A stretch of DNA of 64,000 nt from positions 310,001-374,000 of the forward strand of contig CAKJVC010000037.1 in assembly GCA_918026815.1 (NCBI GenBank), read 5' to 3'. The notes under the pieces are model-generated. The model saw nothing but the letters and a program-made list of their open reading frames with translations. It had not been told where the DNA came from and did no database searches. Below, one piece after another: positions 47,001-57,820 of the stretch. Source of the stretch: Chalara sp. BL73 (lineage: Eukaryota > Ascomycota > Leotiomycetes > Helotiales). The position numbers were made by a program, and so were the translations under genes. The number at the start of each line of letters is the position of its first letter. Position 1 is the first letter of the stretch.

Positions 47001-49474
47001 CGTCGTACCTGGATCTTAGCCACGCATCATCTTAGGCTCTTCTCAACCCACGCCTATTATTCAGTTCGCCTCGAAGATAGCGAAGTGCGTTACGCCGGGT
47101 ACGTGGATATTGTACGACCTAATTTTGGTGTGAAAGTCATTCCGGAGGACGGGAGTCCTCAGGGGACAAGTCTCTTTGAAAAGGGGTCTAATTCCGTCTT
47201 GAAGATAGAGACTCAGCATTCTCAAATTGGTGCGTCACACATGGAGCGAGAATATTCTCCTAAGCCCGTGCGAATTTTAAGAAACAGCACTAGCTCTGAG
47301 GCACTTGATAACATTAATGCCTCGCTAAGCCTAAAGGACTTTCCAAGAAAGTTTGTGGAGGAGGAGACAAAACTATTTGGGAGCATAGGTTGGCCAGTAT
47401 ATTCAGCATATTTCAAGTCGGTAGGAGGTGCAAGGCTGTGGGCAGCTATTCTATGTGCATTTGGTGTCTATGAGACTGCAACTCTTTTCAGTGTGAGTCA
47501 ACTTTTACAAAGTATTTATCCTCTAGAGATTTCCGCCGATATCCTTGTATGTAGGCATATTACTCGGGTTTAAGGAACCACACATTCCGGGAATTTATTC
47601 TGAGTGCAGTAGCTAAATTATTACAGTCCTGGTGGGTGGCTCTCTGGACCCAAAGCTATAGTCTCGAGCAATCACTGGCGCAATTTTTAACGCCTGGTCA
47701 TTTGCTCCAATCAGCTGCAACATACCCTGTCTTCCAACCAAAAGTAATTGAATCCAGTTTGAAATTTTACTTGGGTGTATATTTTGGAACTTCCCTTTTC
47801 ATTGCCGTGCTGGCAGCTCTACGGTATTTATGGATCTTTCAGGGGTGCATATCTGCAAGCCAGAGGCTATTTGGTAACTTCACATACGCCCTTCTACACG
47901 CCCCACTTCGATGGCTCGACACGGTACCTTTAGGAAGGGTTTTAAACAGGTTTACTGCCGATTTCAGTACGATAGATTCTGAGATGGGTCCGGCAATTGC
48001 AAATGTTCTGAACTTCAGCTTTCGAGTTCTGGGCATAGTTATAGCAGGGTACGTAGTTACATGTTCGAGTCGTCCAGCATCCCATGTCCAGCATCCCATG
48101 TGCTATGACTTATTCTTTTTTGCTGACAGGACTATCGCATCTCCATACATAATTTCAGTCGCAGTTGTCTTGCTGGCAGCAAGCGGCCTTACCGCTTCAT
48201 ATTATCTCCAAGGCGCACGAGAAGTGAAGCGACTTGAAAATGTCGCAAGAAGCGATATATTTGACCTCTTCGGTACATCCCTGGCTGGACTCTCTACTAT
48301 ACGGACATGGCAACGAACGGATGTCTATATTAACAATATGTTCACCAGAATTGACAGTCATTGCCGGACGATATGGTATATATGGGCGTTTAACACATGG
48401 CTCGTCTTTCGCCTTGGTATTATCGGAGCCGTTTTCTCCATGGCCATGGCTACACTTGTGGTATTGCTAAAAAATATTACGGCACCTGTAGCAGGATTTG
48501 CGTTAATCTTTACACTTGACTACTCGGATGCAGTCATGTGGGCACTCAGGAAGTATGCAGATGTTGAGCTTGGGATGAGTGCTATGGAAAGGGTGCTTGA
48601 ATACTCGGAAATTGCGATCGAAGAGCAGGGTGGTACCACTCCATCCGCTGCCTGGCCAGCGGAGGGAACGTTGGTTGTTACTGATCTTGTAGTTGCCTAT
48701 GCCCCAGATCTACCTCCCGTCCTTAATGGTGTTTCGTTCAATGTTCAGCCAAACGAGCGGATCGGGGTAGTCGGACGGACAGGTGCAGGGAAATCTTCTC
48801 TCGCATTTGCTATCTTCCGCTTCCTCGAAGCCCGTCAAGGTGCCATATTTATTGACGGGCTTGATATTTCAAAGCTCACTCTGCACGATCTACGAAGTCG
48901 GTTGGCTATCATTCCCCAAGATCCTGTCCTATTTTTTGGCACTATCCGCTCTAATCTCGACCCGTTTGATTCCCACTCCGACGATGAGATTATTGAGGCA
49001 CTACAGTGTGTGCATCTTATTCAGTCAAGTGAATCCGAAAGTACTACCTCAGCGGCTAACTGTATAGCCGCTAAGCCTCTGTCCCCAAAATTTGGTTGTT
49101 TCATTTCTCTTCAGACCTCTGTCAGTGAAGGTGGTCAAAATTTGTCTCAAGGCCAGCGGCAGCTTCTCTGCCTTGCGCGAGCGATCTTATCACGCCCAAA
49201 GATATTGATTCTTGATGAAGCTAGCTCTGCGGTTGACAAAAACACCGATAGTTTCATCCAGCAAAGCATCCGAAAGGAATTCGTCAATAGTACGTTGATC
49301 GTTATCGCTCATAGACTTAGCACAATTATTGATTTCGACAAAATTTTGGTCATGGGCGACGGAAGAGTGCTAGAGTTTGGGACACCTAGGGAATTGGTCG
49401 AGGCTGGGGGCGTTTTCGCTGATATGTTAAAGGAGAGTGGTGTAGCCTTTGGCGAAGCGCCGGATCGAGATTAA
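44049..49474 (+). CDS. ABCC-type (MRP/YCF1-like) full ABC transporter
   Basis: Seven exons (44049-44502, 44565-45312, 45366-45701, 45754-45841, 45981-47490, 47610-48048, 48130-49474) join in frame to 1,639 aa. Order: an N-terminal TMD0-like hydrophobic region, TMD1 (NRLSYSWVTPLL entry motif, LRVQLSALIFAKAMRRKD), NBD1, TMD2 and NBD2. NBD1: Walker A GPTGSGKS near 725, signature LSGGQ near 832, and Walker B ILVIDDIFSAVD with Asp at the catalytic Glu position, the degenerate NBD1 usual in ABCC proteins. NBD2: GRTGAGKSS near 1407, signature LSQGQ near 1529, and ILILDEASSAVD with the catalytic Glu. ABCC pumps move organic anions and glutathione or glucose conjugates across plasma or vacuolar membranes. 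As the cluster's only transporter it probably exports the (glycosylated) polyketide or gives self-protection. The exact N-terminus is uncertain. Confidence 0.85.
48072..48099. repeat. Perfect 14-bp tandem duplication inside an intron
   Basis: Two exact copies of GTCCAGCATCCCAT lie within the 81-nt intron at 48049-48129 of the ABC transporter. The intron stays open in the reading frame, so it would be easy to mistake for coding sequence. Confidence 0.8.
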
Positions 49475-50322
49475 GATGTATCTGTTTGTGCAGAAAGAAC
49501 AATTTTGGACGAAATGGATTAGAGATGGGATATTGATGGCCTACTGTAAGATATGGAGGATATATAGTTTATGAAAAGTATTGCAGGGATGGCCAGTGAC
49601 ATAGGGGAAATGGTTTAATTAATGGCAGCGTGTCTAAGTATCGGGAATTGCCAAAACATCACTTCAGAATACCTGATATATTTATAGAAAATTAACTAAA
49701 GATATAGATTTTAGAATGTCGAATATCCTAGACATAATATGATCAAGACCTACATATTATTCTGGAAATCGTAAAATTCTAGTATGTATAAATTCCATGC
49801 ATTTCCTTACGGCAGCCTCTAGAGCCCCTGTTATTTCATTAGGTCTTCCTCTATCTTCTTTCTTTCCTTGTTTCACAACAAAAATAGTGTTTTCTTCGCT
49901 TTGATATCTGTTTTTTATTTAGTAGTACTGAATCTTATGGAACTGGGTGGAATATCATGGTGGAGCACTCCTTATACGGAGCTTGCCTCAATAGCTGAAA
50001 TGAGCATCGGCACCTGAACTGCTAATGCTGTAGTAACAGCGGCGATAGGACATCTTGCTCTCAGAAATTTATTGGTTTTGGACCACCATACGCACGTTTC
50101 ACTTTTCTCTTGCCATTTTAGGCATCATTCCCATGCTTAAAGATTCTAATTTCAACCTCGTGACCAAAACATCTGTTGTTGTAGTCGTTCACCTTAGATT
50201 TTAGCCATCGCACTATGAAACCCACGTAGGCAACTTAGCCAATTTCTTTTGAAGTCTTTCGACGTCTTTCTGTTCCTTAGGCAATAACCCACCGATGTTA
50301 TAAAGCTTCTATTTCACTCTAT
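49475..50322. other. Intergenic, no gene seen
   Basis: AT-rich 3' flank of the transporter. I find neither a gene nor a recognisable repeat. It marks the right limit of the cluster and the start of the degraded zone. Confidence 0.4.
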
Positions 50323-50688
50323 TTACAAGCGTACCACTCTATCCTGCGTGAACCTTGCTCTAGTGCTAGCAACGAGGACCTTAATAGCATAAATATCATC
50401 CTTTTCATTAAATCGATTTTTGAAATGCTCATAATCGATCCTTTTGGCACCGCGAATCCATTTAGGCTCAAGTTTCTTCACTTCTTTGTTCTTGGTATCT
50501 TCCGGAAGGCCATTTTGGTTCACCTCAGGAAGCTTCGATACTAGGGTATTACTCTCTTCTGTCTCTTGATCTGTTAACAAGGCTGCCGCTAGAGTTACTG
50601 ACAAGCAGACTTTGAGAATCGTTGATATCCCATTGGATTTGAAAATCGGGTCTGTTTTTTCAGGCTCATCCGTAATCACTCTGCCCAA
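50323..50688 (-). pseudogene. Unrecognised gene fragment
   Basis: A 121-codon hydrophilic frame, rich in Lys, Glu and Asn, with a stretch around EPKWIRGAKRIDYEHFKNRF that looks like real protein and not like a chance frame. It has no upstream or downstream continuation that I can follow. I do not recognise the family. Its neighbourhood of decayed genes suggests that it is a remnant. Confidence 0.35.
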
Positions 50689-52485
50689 ATCACTAAAGGT
50701 TCCAGAAATATCTGCACTTAGTGACGACTGCTACCACAAAATCCAACTTCTGAGAAGATTCACTCTCAGGCGGAATAGGATCATTGAGTGAGCCCAGTGC
50801 CTCTACATCAGGCGGTACAATCTGGTGCGGGATGAGCTGCGCACTATTATCGGAAGGAGTTGCTTACGATAGCGGCCATTGCAAAATTTCGGGTTCGAAG
50901 ATCAGATTTTGGGGGGCTTTTAGAGATATGGAGAGAACACTTCGTAGTTGTAGTAGGCCCTTCTAGAGAAGTTGAGACAAATTCAAGATAGTGAGGCAGA
51001 TATTTGGTTTCGGTCCAACTCTCGTAGCCTTATGCCAAGATGCTTTGATAAGCATGCTAAGCGGCAGAAATATACTACACTACGGAGGTATATGCCCAAA
51101 TCTTTGTGATACCACCCTTGCTTACAAGGATAGTTTTGTATGGGTAGACCGATATGGTTGGTGACAAAATGAAGGAGGCATAACAAACCTTAGGCGGACG
51201 GGCGTAGAGTGTGCACTCAAATCACAACCTAAGTTGACTCCCAAAGTATCCTCACACCACTTCTCCATATATCTGCTGAATAACTCATATAACTAGATTG
51301 AGTCGTGGCTTATGGGTGGCTGATCTAGGTGTAACCTAGAAACTCCGACAATCCAACCAGAGCTAACGTGCCAATAGCTTTCAAACACTCTTGAACCGCC
51401 GTGCAGGAAGCTGAACAATTCTGATGAGACAATTTTAGTATTGATCACCAATTGCAAACATTAGGGGATGACAAGCCGCTAAATAGGAAGCTGAGTATTA
51501 AGCGAACTGAGGGGCTAAAAAAACCTTCGTCAAGACGGCTTCCAGACGACGGTGTCATTGTAATTACTGGCCGAATATTAATTCTTATCTAGAAAGACCG
51601 GTTTGAAATACAGGACCAAACTTCGGGTGTAAGATTCACTGATATACCTTGGGAAAATACCCCGCTCTAACTTCGACAGCGGCATTACGGCAGACACCGT
51701 TGTGGATTTTATTGTAAATGAAGCACCAAAGATTTTAGGTGCATACGAAAAGCCGGCGCACTTCAACAAAGCGGAGAGTAAGTTCAAGCCCCTCCAACCG
51801 CATCAGAACGTTTAAAATTTTGCAAAAGCGTCACAAACTTATAGTTGCAGCGGCCTCGAGATAGCCTTAGAGCAATGTCAGGACTGGGGATTAAATCCAC
51901 CTTTCAACGTCAACATTCGAGAATGTTCTTGGGGCGATGTCCTGGACCAAATCACGCCCCAGTCTGGCTTTGGTGAAAGTACTAAAGGCTCAAAAATATA
52001 TTTCGAAAGCTGTGGATAAAGGCCGGGGGTATTTCAGAAAACATCCCACTGTTTGATTTGATTCCTGATTATTACGGTCTGAGCGTTCTTCGCACAGAAT
52101 TAGTTCTACTTTTCAAAGTCAGTTTGCTAAAAACCTATTACTGCCATTCGGGTTTATGCTAAAACCACAACAGTTCGCAAAAGTTTCTTTCGAGAATCGA
52201 GAGAAGATATTTGGAACATTTGAACAAATCCCAGCTACTATTGCCATAGCAATGTATAAGCGACAACTTTCCCCGTCGGATAGGGTCTTAGAGGAGTGCT
52301 CTAACCGATTGCATGCCTCCCTATTGACGGCCGTTACAGAGTTCGTCAAGTACTTGGTACTAAAGACTCAAGGTGAGTGAAGTCAACCATTCTTCAAGAG
52401 CGCTGAACATGATCTTCCGAATTCAAAGCGAGGCACAGAATCCCTTACTTCACAAAACCTCTTTCGACCGAAGAGATTGATTTAT

Positions 52486-53324
52486 CGGTTAATATCTCAA
52501 ATACCATCAAAAAGTGCCGATATTTCTGAAATACCATCTTTTTTTTTGACCTCTATCTGGCCATACCACCTTTTTAAAACAATGGTATTTCAGATATACA
52601 CCAAAAAAATGATAGTATTTGAGATATTTCTGAAATACTACTATTTCAAGCCAAAACTAACTGTCTGTATCGCTTTGTGATACTTCTTAATTCCGATAAC
52701 TTGCAATTGCTTAAGTCGATTATTCATAAAACACGTAGCACCGCGATTTCAGCGCAGTGCTATTATGCTCGCTGTAAGTAGTTGACTTGTTTTTGTATTT
52801 TTTTTAAGTCTTAATTTACGTGCGAGAACTATAATACATCGCGGGGTAATTTATGTGACTTTGGCTGTATACTAACACCTAGACTATTATACTTTCTGTT
52901 GCAATATAACTTAAATACTACAATTTTGTCTTAGCCAAAAAACAGTAGGATTTAAGTCAAAAGCACGCTACAAACAGAAGAAAAAAAGCAGTGTTTTATA
53001 TACAGGAGACTGGCTAAAAGCCAGTGTACACGAGCTTTGTAGCGTTAAAGCAGAGCCTTGCAGTGGCAAGGGCCGAGCTCTGTAGTGTCAAGAGCCGAGT
53101 CCTGTAGTGTCAGGGGCCGAACCTCAAAAAGCGCTATTTACAGCGTATGTTGAAAGATATCTTATATACCACAATTTTTTTTTTGAAAGATATCTCATAT
53201 ACTATTATTTTTTGGAGGATATTTCATATGCCATAAAAGTGGTATGGCCAGATAGAGGACCAAAAAAAAAAAAAGGAATTTCAGAAATATCGGCACTTTT
53301 TGATGGTATTTGAGATATTAACCG
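52486..53324. mobile_element. Non-autonomous Mutator-like (MULE) element, 839 bp
   Basis: The ends are long inverted repeats. The first 47 bp from each end are identical (CGGTTAATATCTCAAATACC onward), and similarity continues, with small gaps, to about 100 bp through a shared CTCTATCTGGCCATACCAC. An exact 9-bp duplication TTGATTTAT flanks it (52477-52485 and 53325-53333). Long terminal inverted repeats with a 9-bp duplication are the Mutator signature. No transposase frame is present, so it is MITE-like. Confidence 0.85.
53053..53118. repeat. Three 22-bp tandem copies within the MULE
   Basis: Copies at 53053, 53075 and 53097 start with GAG and end GCC, sharing a TG(C/T)AGTG(G/T)CA core. Differences are mostly transitions. 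They lie just inside the right terminal inverted repeat. Confidence 0.8.
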
Positions 53325-54885
53325 TTGATTTATTATTCAAAAAGATGCACAATGAACGCTGGAGTTTTGAGAAGGCGATCAGACACTCTTATTGAGACTG
53401 CCATCACAGACACGAATAAATTGTTTGAGAAAATGCAATCCCAACTTCGAAATATATACGAAAGCACCAAATCTGCTGAGGAGGAGCGTAACGCAATGAT
53501 GGGTACACTTAAAATGTCGAGGCTGGGGTGGAAGGCTTGCAAGAAGTGCCAGGTCAGCTTGTTGCTATGAGTCGGCAGATCGATGAAATCAGGAAAAGCA
53601 AAGCTGAAATTGTCAAATTCAATGCTAGCTTCGTCATCCGGGAATCTGCCCGACAGTTGCTGAAGGATCAAAGAAGACAGATTGAAGCTGAAGCCCCTAA
53701 TTACCATTCAAATTCCAGATATTTGGTTGTGTCCAATTCTGATTGTCTTGATTCTGGTAGACAACCGGAGGAGAGAAGGTGCTCAACTTCGAAGAGAGGC
53801 TGCTTTACTTTAAAGAGTTCCAGAGCTTGAAAGACCATAATCTCAGCCCAAATTATCCACTGCTTTGATTACACTACCACGCTTGTTTGGTGTTCTTACA
53901 GTTCCTCTTGGGAGCGGAGTCGCCGACCTTGAGAAGGCGCTCAAGCATGGAGAAAGTTGCGATGTAGCAGGCCAGGCCCAAACTCGCTGGCTTTACGCAC
54001 AGAAAATGCCTTCATTGGTTCACCTCTACTGGTTCAGGGATTTTGCTCATAAATGCGAAGATGAATACGACCGACTCAGGGAGAATTTCGTCAATGTCGT
54101 ATCTATGCACAACACTAGTCGCCAGTATTATCCAGACACAAGAAGAAGTGAACGCAATCTCTCTATACTTCTTCTGTGGGCTTTATATAGCTTCTAATGA
54201 CGAGTTGCGAGGTCCTAATGGCATGGTGAGGACCATTCCGACAGATCTTCTCATGAAACTTGTCACGGAGAAGTGGATCCGCACTTGTTCATGAGCATGC
54301 GACCCGCTTTCCTAGGCTAGAAGAGTCTACCTGGCTTGGCCCCTAGTTTTACAAGTAGGAATACACGCAAGTGCCACATACGTTGCCCTAGCTCTTATAA
54401 CCGAAAAGGAAGCCGAAGTGGTACGTGCGAGCCGCTCCGTGACAAAACTCCAACAGCGGAAGATTCTAAGTCTTGATTTTGTGGATAACCACGATTTTAG
54501 AGAGGCTCTAGAGCGCTGCGATTTACGAGCAATCCGTGACGCCTTTCAAGAATTAATCAAGCAGCTTCCTTTAGATATCTCTGTATATTGTGTCATTATG
54601 GTAGACCCCTTTACGAAAGGATTGAACCTCTTGAGGACTTATATCACAGATCTGCATCTTCGGCCAATTTTCAAGGCACTATTAACGAGCCCTCACGGAA
54701 GTAGGTTCATTCACAAGAAAGCCTCAAAGGAAGACTATATAATTCTTCAATCAGGAATATCTGACAATGGAATCATATCCGAGAGGTCTCTAACGGCAAA
54801 CATAAGCAACATAGCTTCTCTGTCCCCTAAGCCCTCCTTTCCCTCTTTTAGGGGAGATAAACTGGGGAAGATACGGAGTGGATAG

Positions 54886-56123
54886 AAGCGGATTTCAACT
54901 AGGAGAAATGGCTCATTTATGGAGGAAACAGCATGGTAACCATTCGATTGGTACGGTTGAAGTATGAAATCTATTAGTATATCTTAATAGTCCTAATTAC
55001 TAACGGGACTATCATAACTAACGTGTCCAATCCTCACAGCACCATGGATAGCACTCTCCACCCCTACGCTTTTCTTTGAATTTTAAATAATCATTCACAC
55101 CATCCTTACATAGATGTTGCTTGAATATGAAAGGTTATGAAAATAGTAGGCGAGCTAAATCTGGACCAATCAAATATTATAAAATCGGTGGTTTGAGTTT
55201 CACTGGCCAACTTGCACGTCTAGTGAGTACTCTAAAGAGATTATTATAAGGAGGGCATAGCGGCTTTTAGAGTTAAATAAAATAGATCACATGCTTACTC
55301 TAATTGTAAAATCTTTACAGTCATTAGTACAAGAAAAGTTGTAGTAATGTTTTAGAATGTTGCGCTGTGCAACCACCTGGTATCATGATCATCCGTTCAT
55401 ATTTGTTTATGTAATTCCCTATAGAGGCTAGCCTCCCATTATTTCTTATGACACGATTGCTTTTCGAGTTTTTGTCTTTGATTTTTAATCGCTACACGGA
55501 AACTCTTTTCACGTCTTAAGGAGGCATAAATTGTAAAAAAAAACATGGTAGAGATGATGGTAATATCTGGCAAGGAGTGTATCATAATCATGTATTCTTA
55601 ATAGCCTACCGGTGCTACACTACCCAACAGGGAGCCAAATTTTAGCACTTTAGGCCATCCACTTGTATCAGAAGTGTTAGGCTAAACTGCGGGTCACGCG
55701 TAGCTAAATGAGAGGGTCCAAAATGAACTCCCCAGGCCGGCAGGAGGGAAAGGATACACATGAAGATTTGTAAAACATAACTATAGCATTGTCCAAGATC
55801 CTTGATATTGAGAGACTGAGAGAGCTCGGAATAGGGGTTGCGGATAGTTTTGCAAAGTAGCCTTCTACAGACATATACTCTCAAGATGGGTGGTAGTTCT
55901 ATAGCCAATGAAGAGCCATGCCAAGGACAATAAAGGAGCCACAACAATGTCTATATATGTAGGTTACTTCTAGGTGTAGGCTTGAAGAGGCCTAATCTCA
56001 AGCCTGGTCTGGGTGTTCGCGCTACCTTAACGCCGGTCAATCCCAAGCTTCTCCTATCGGCGTCTCATATAATTTCGTCTTCTTCATCTTCCTTATGATA
56101 TATCCAAAGCTACATTTGTACAT
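54886..56123. other. Intergenic, no gene seen
   Basis: A roughly 1.2-kb, AT-leaning stretch between the STAND pseudogene and the 3' end of the b5 reductase. No supported coding frame or repeat was found. Confidence 0.4.
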
Positions 56124-57211
56124 TTAGAATGCAAATACTTGATCCTCTAGCTTGGAAACGGGCTTTGCCTTCTTGAAACCTAATCCCTCAGATGCCTTCT
56201 TCATGGCGCTGATCATAGGTGGAGGGCCGCAAAGAAGAAGCTTAACATCATCCGCAGGCTTTGGTAGCCATTTCTAGATCATATTAGCAACATTCCATAC
56301 AATAGGATCAAGAAATCATACTGTGATCATCTCTGGAGTAACAAATCCGATACCGCCATCCCACTTCTCGGGTGGGTTGTTCAAGACATAGTATACCCTG
56401 AATCCCTTATCCGATTTGGCTAACGCGTCCAGGTCCTCCTTCAGAAGAATATCCTCCTTGTTAACATTGGCGAAGATCAGATCAATCTCAGTCTTATCAC
56501 CAGTAGGACGGCCACGGATCACAGCTTTGATGATCTGCAACATGGGAGTAATCCCAGTTCCGCCAGCGATCATACCAAAGTGACGAACCAAATTTGGGGT
56601 ATAGACCATAGCTCCCTTGGGGCCTCTAATCTTGATCGATTGCCCAACAACCAACGAAGCCATGTATTTCGAGATGTTTCCCGTGGGGTAAGACTTAATT
56701 AGGACGTCGAAGTGGCCAGGCTGTTCATCACCAGAGATAGGAGTATAGGATCGGACGATTTCTTTCGACGAGCCATCTGGTTGGGGAAGAGTAGCTGCTA
56801 TTGAGATATGCTGACCGATTGGCAGGCCGAGGATTGAGGTTGGAGTGGGAAGCTTGAGCCGGTAGCTACCTCCATTAGCCATCTTCTTGTAGAATAGGTG
56901 GGGTATCTAACATCGCGACATTGTGCGAAATTACCGTCTTCTCAGTGAGTTCGAAGTTTTGGAACTCGGTGGGCTTCAGGACCGGGTGAGCTTCTATAAA
57001 AATTCGTGAGCAAACATTCCCTTGAATTCTGCAGTTGTCAAGGTGGCTTACGGCTACTCCAAATTTTGTACCCCCCTAGAACCAATGCGAGCAAAGCTGC
57101 AAAAGGCGTCCATTCACGCTTCACAATCAAGCAGCCAACAACCAGGAGACTCGATGGAATGTAAACGCCATCGATATACTTCCTCGAGAGAAACTCGTTC
57201 TTAGAAGACAT
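56124..57211 (-). CDS. CBR1: NADH-cytochrome b5 reductase
   Basis: Four exons (57211-57052, 56993-56912, 56865-56322, 56273-56124) give 311 aa, the standard length. The N-terminus [20 protein letters not shown] is followed by a membrane segment near residues 33-50 that anchors the enzyme to the ER or outer mitochondrial membrane. The FAD-binding motif RSYTPIS and the GPKGAMVY stretch are followed by the NADH-binding [10 protein letters not shown], the NPPE motif, the conserved [13 protein letters not shown] and the C-terminal DQVFAF. It transfers electrons from NADH to cytochrome b5 for fatty-acid desaturation, sterol synthesis and some P450 reactions. The junction at 56911-56866 was chosen because it restores the family's NVAIYRLKLP run. 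The ATG at 56882 lies inside that intron and is not the start. Housekeeping gene. Confidence 0.93.
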
Positions 57212-57820
57212 ATTTGTGGTCTGCGCCGGAAGATTGTTGGGAATATGGGAATTTATGACTCGGAGCAGCGGTATCGGACGAACTTCGGTATTCGGTGCAC
57301 TACTAGCTTCTCTGCAGCAGATAATATATATCTCCAGTAGCGGAACGTGGTTGAAGCACAGTGCGGTTCAATTCCGGGGAAGTTGAGGTTTTAAGAGGCG
57401 CGAAAGCGGGTGAGGTATAAAATTCCCGAAATCAGCTCGGTCCTTCCAGAGTCGGATGATTTTTTAGCCAGCCTCGATTAGGTAAGGGGATCCCTGCCAA
57501 GCGATCTAATCTCTTCGCTTCCTTTTCCTCATCGAGGCTAACGACAACAAACAAATAAATAAGGGTCTAGCAGTATCAAGTCCTTCATGATCCTGGTTCT
57601 CATCGCTTAGGAGCAAACAGGTACAGCTTATGTGCGAGATAGGGGACAATGCTGCATCAAAGGCTCATAAGTGGGGTGTGGCGGCTGACACGTGCCCAGG
57701 TGAGCTGGCAGGTGTGGTGGTTGGCGATAAAAGTTTGCGGGCCACAAATATCAAAGATGAGCTGTGTCTTGCTCCTCAGCAACTATTCATATGTCAGTGT
57801 TTTAGACAGGAGTCTTAAAT
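57212..57820. promoter_or_regulatory. Divergent promoter of CBR1 and the FAD monooxygenase
   Basis: About 600 bp between two outward-facing starts. No coding frame is supported and no specific motif is claimed. Confidence 0.35.

Larger units (their letters stand above)
51861..54885 (+). pseudogene. Decayed fungal STAND-type (DUF7708-like N-domain) gene
   Basis: Fragments in different frames but correct order match one common fungal family whose members combine an N-terminal helical domain with a NACHT-like ATPase. Around 52037-52120 the sequence reads SENIPLFDLIPDYYGLSVLR. At 52156-52380 comes FENREKIFGTFEQIPATIAI. At 53325-53830 there is a coiled-coil-like charged segment. At 53865-54200 a frame contains DLEKALKHGESCDVAGQAQT, followed by TRWLY. 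At 54418-54885 a frame contains KILSLDFVDNHDFREALE and ELIKQLPLDISVYC. Several stops and frameshifts separate them, and an 839-bp transposon (52486-53324) interrupts the second and third fragments. I do not see an intact Walker A. STAND proteins serve as non-self recognition or programmed-death switches in fungi; this copy cannot be functional as a full-length protein. Confidence 0.65.
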
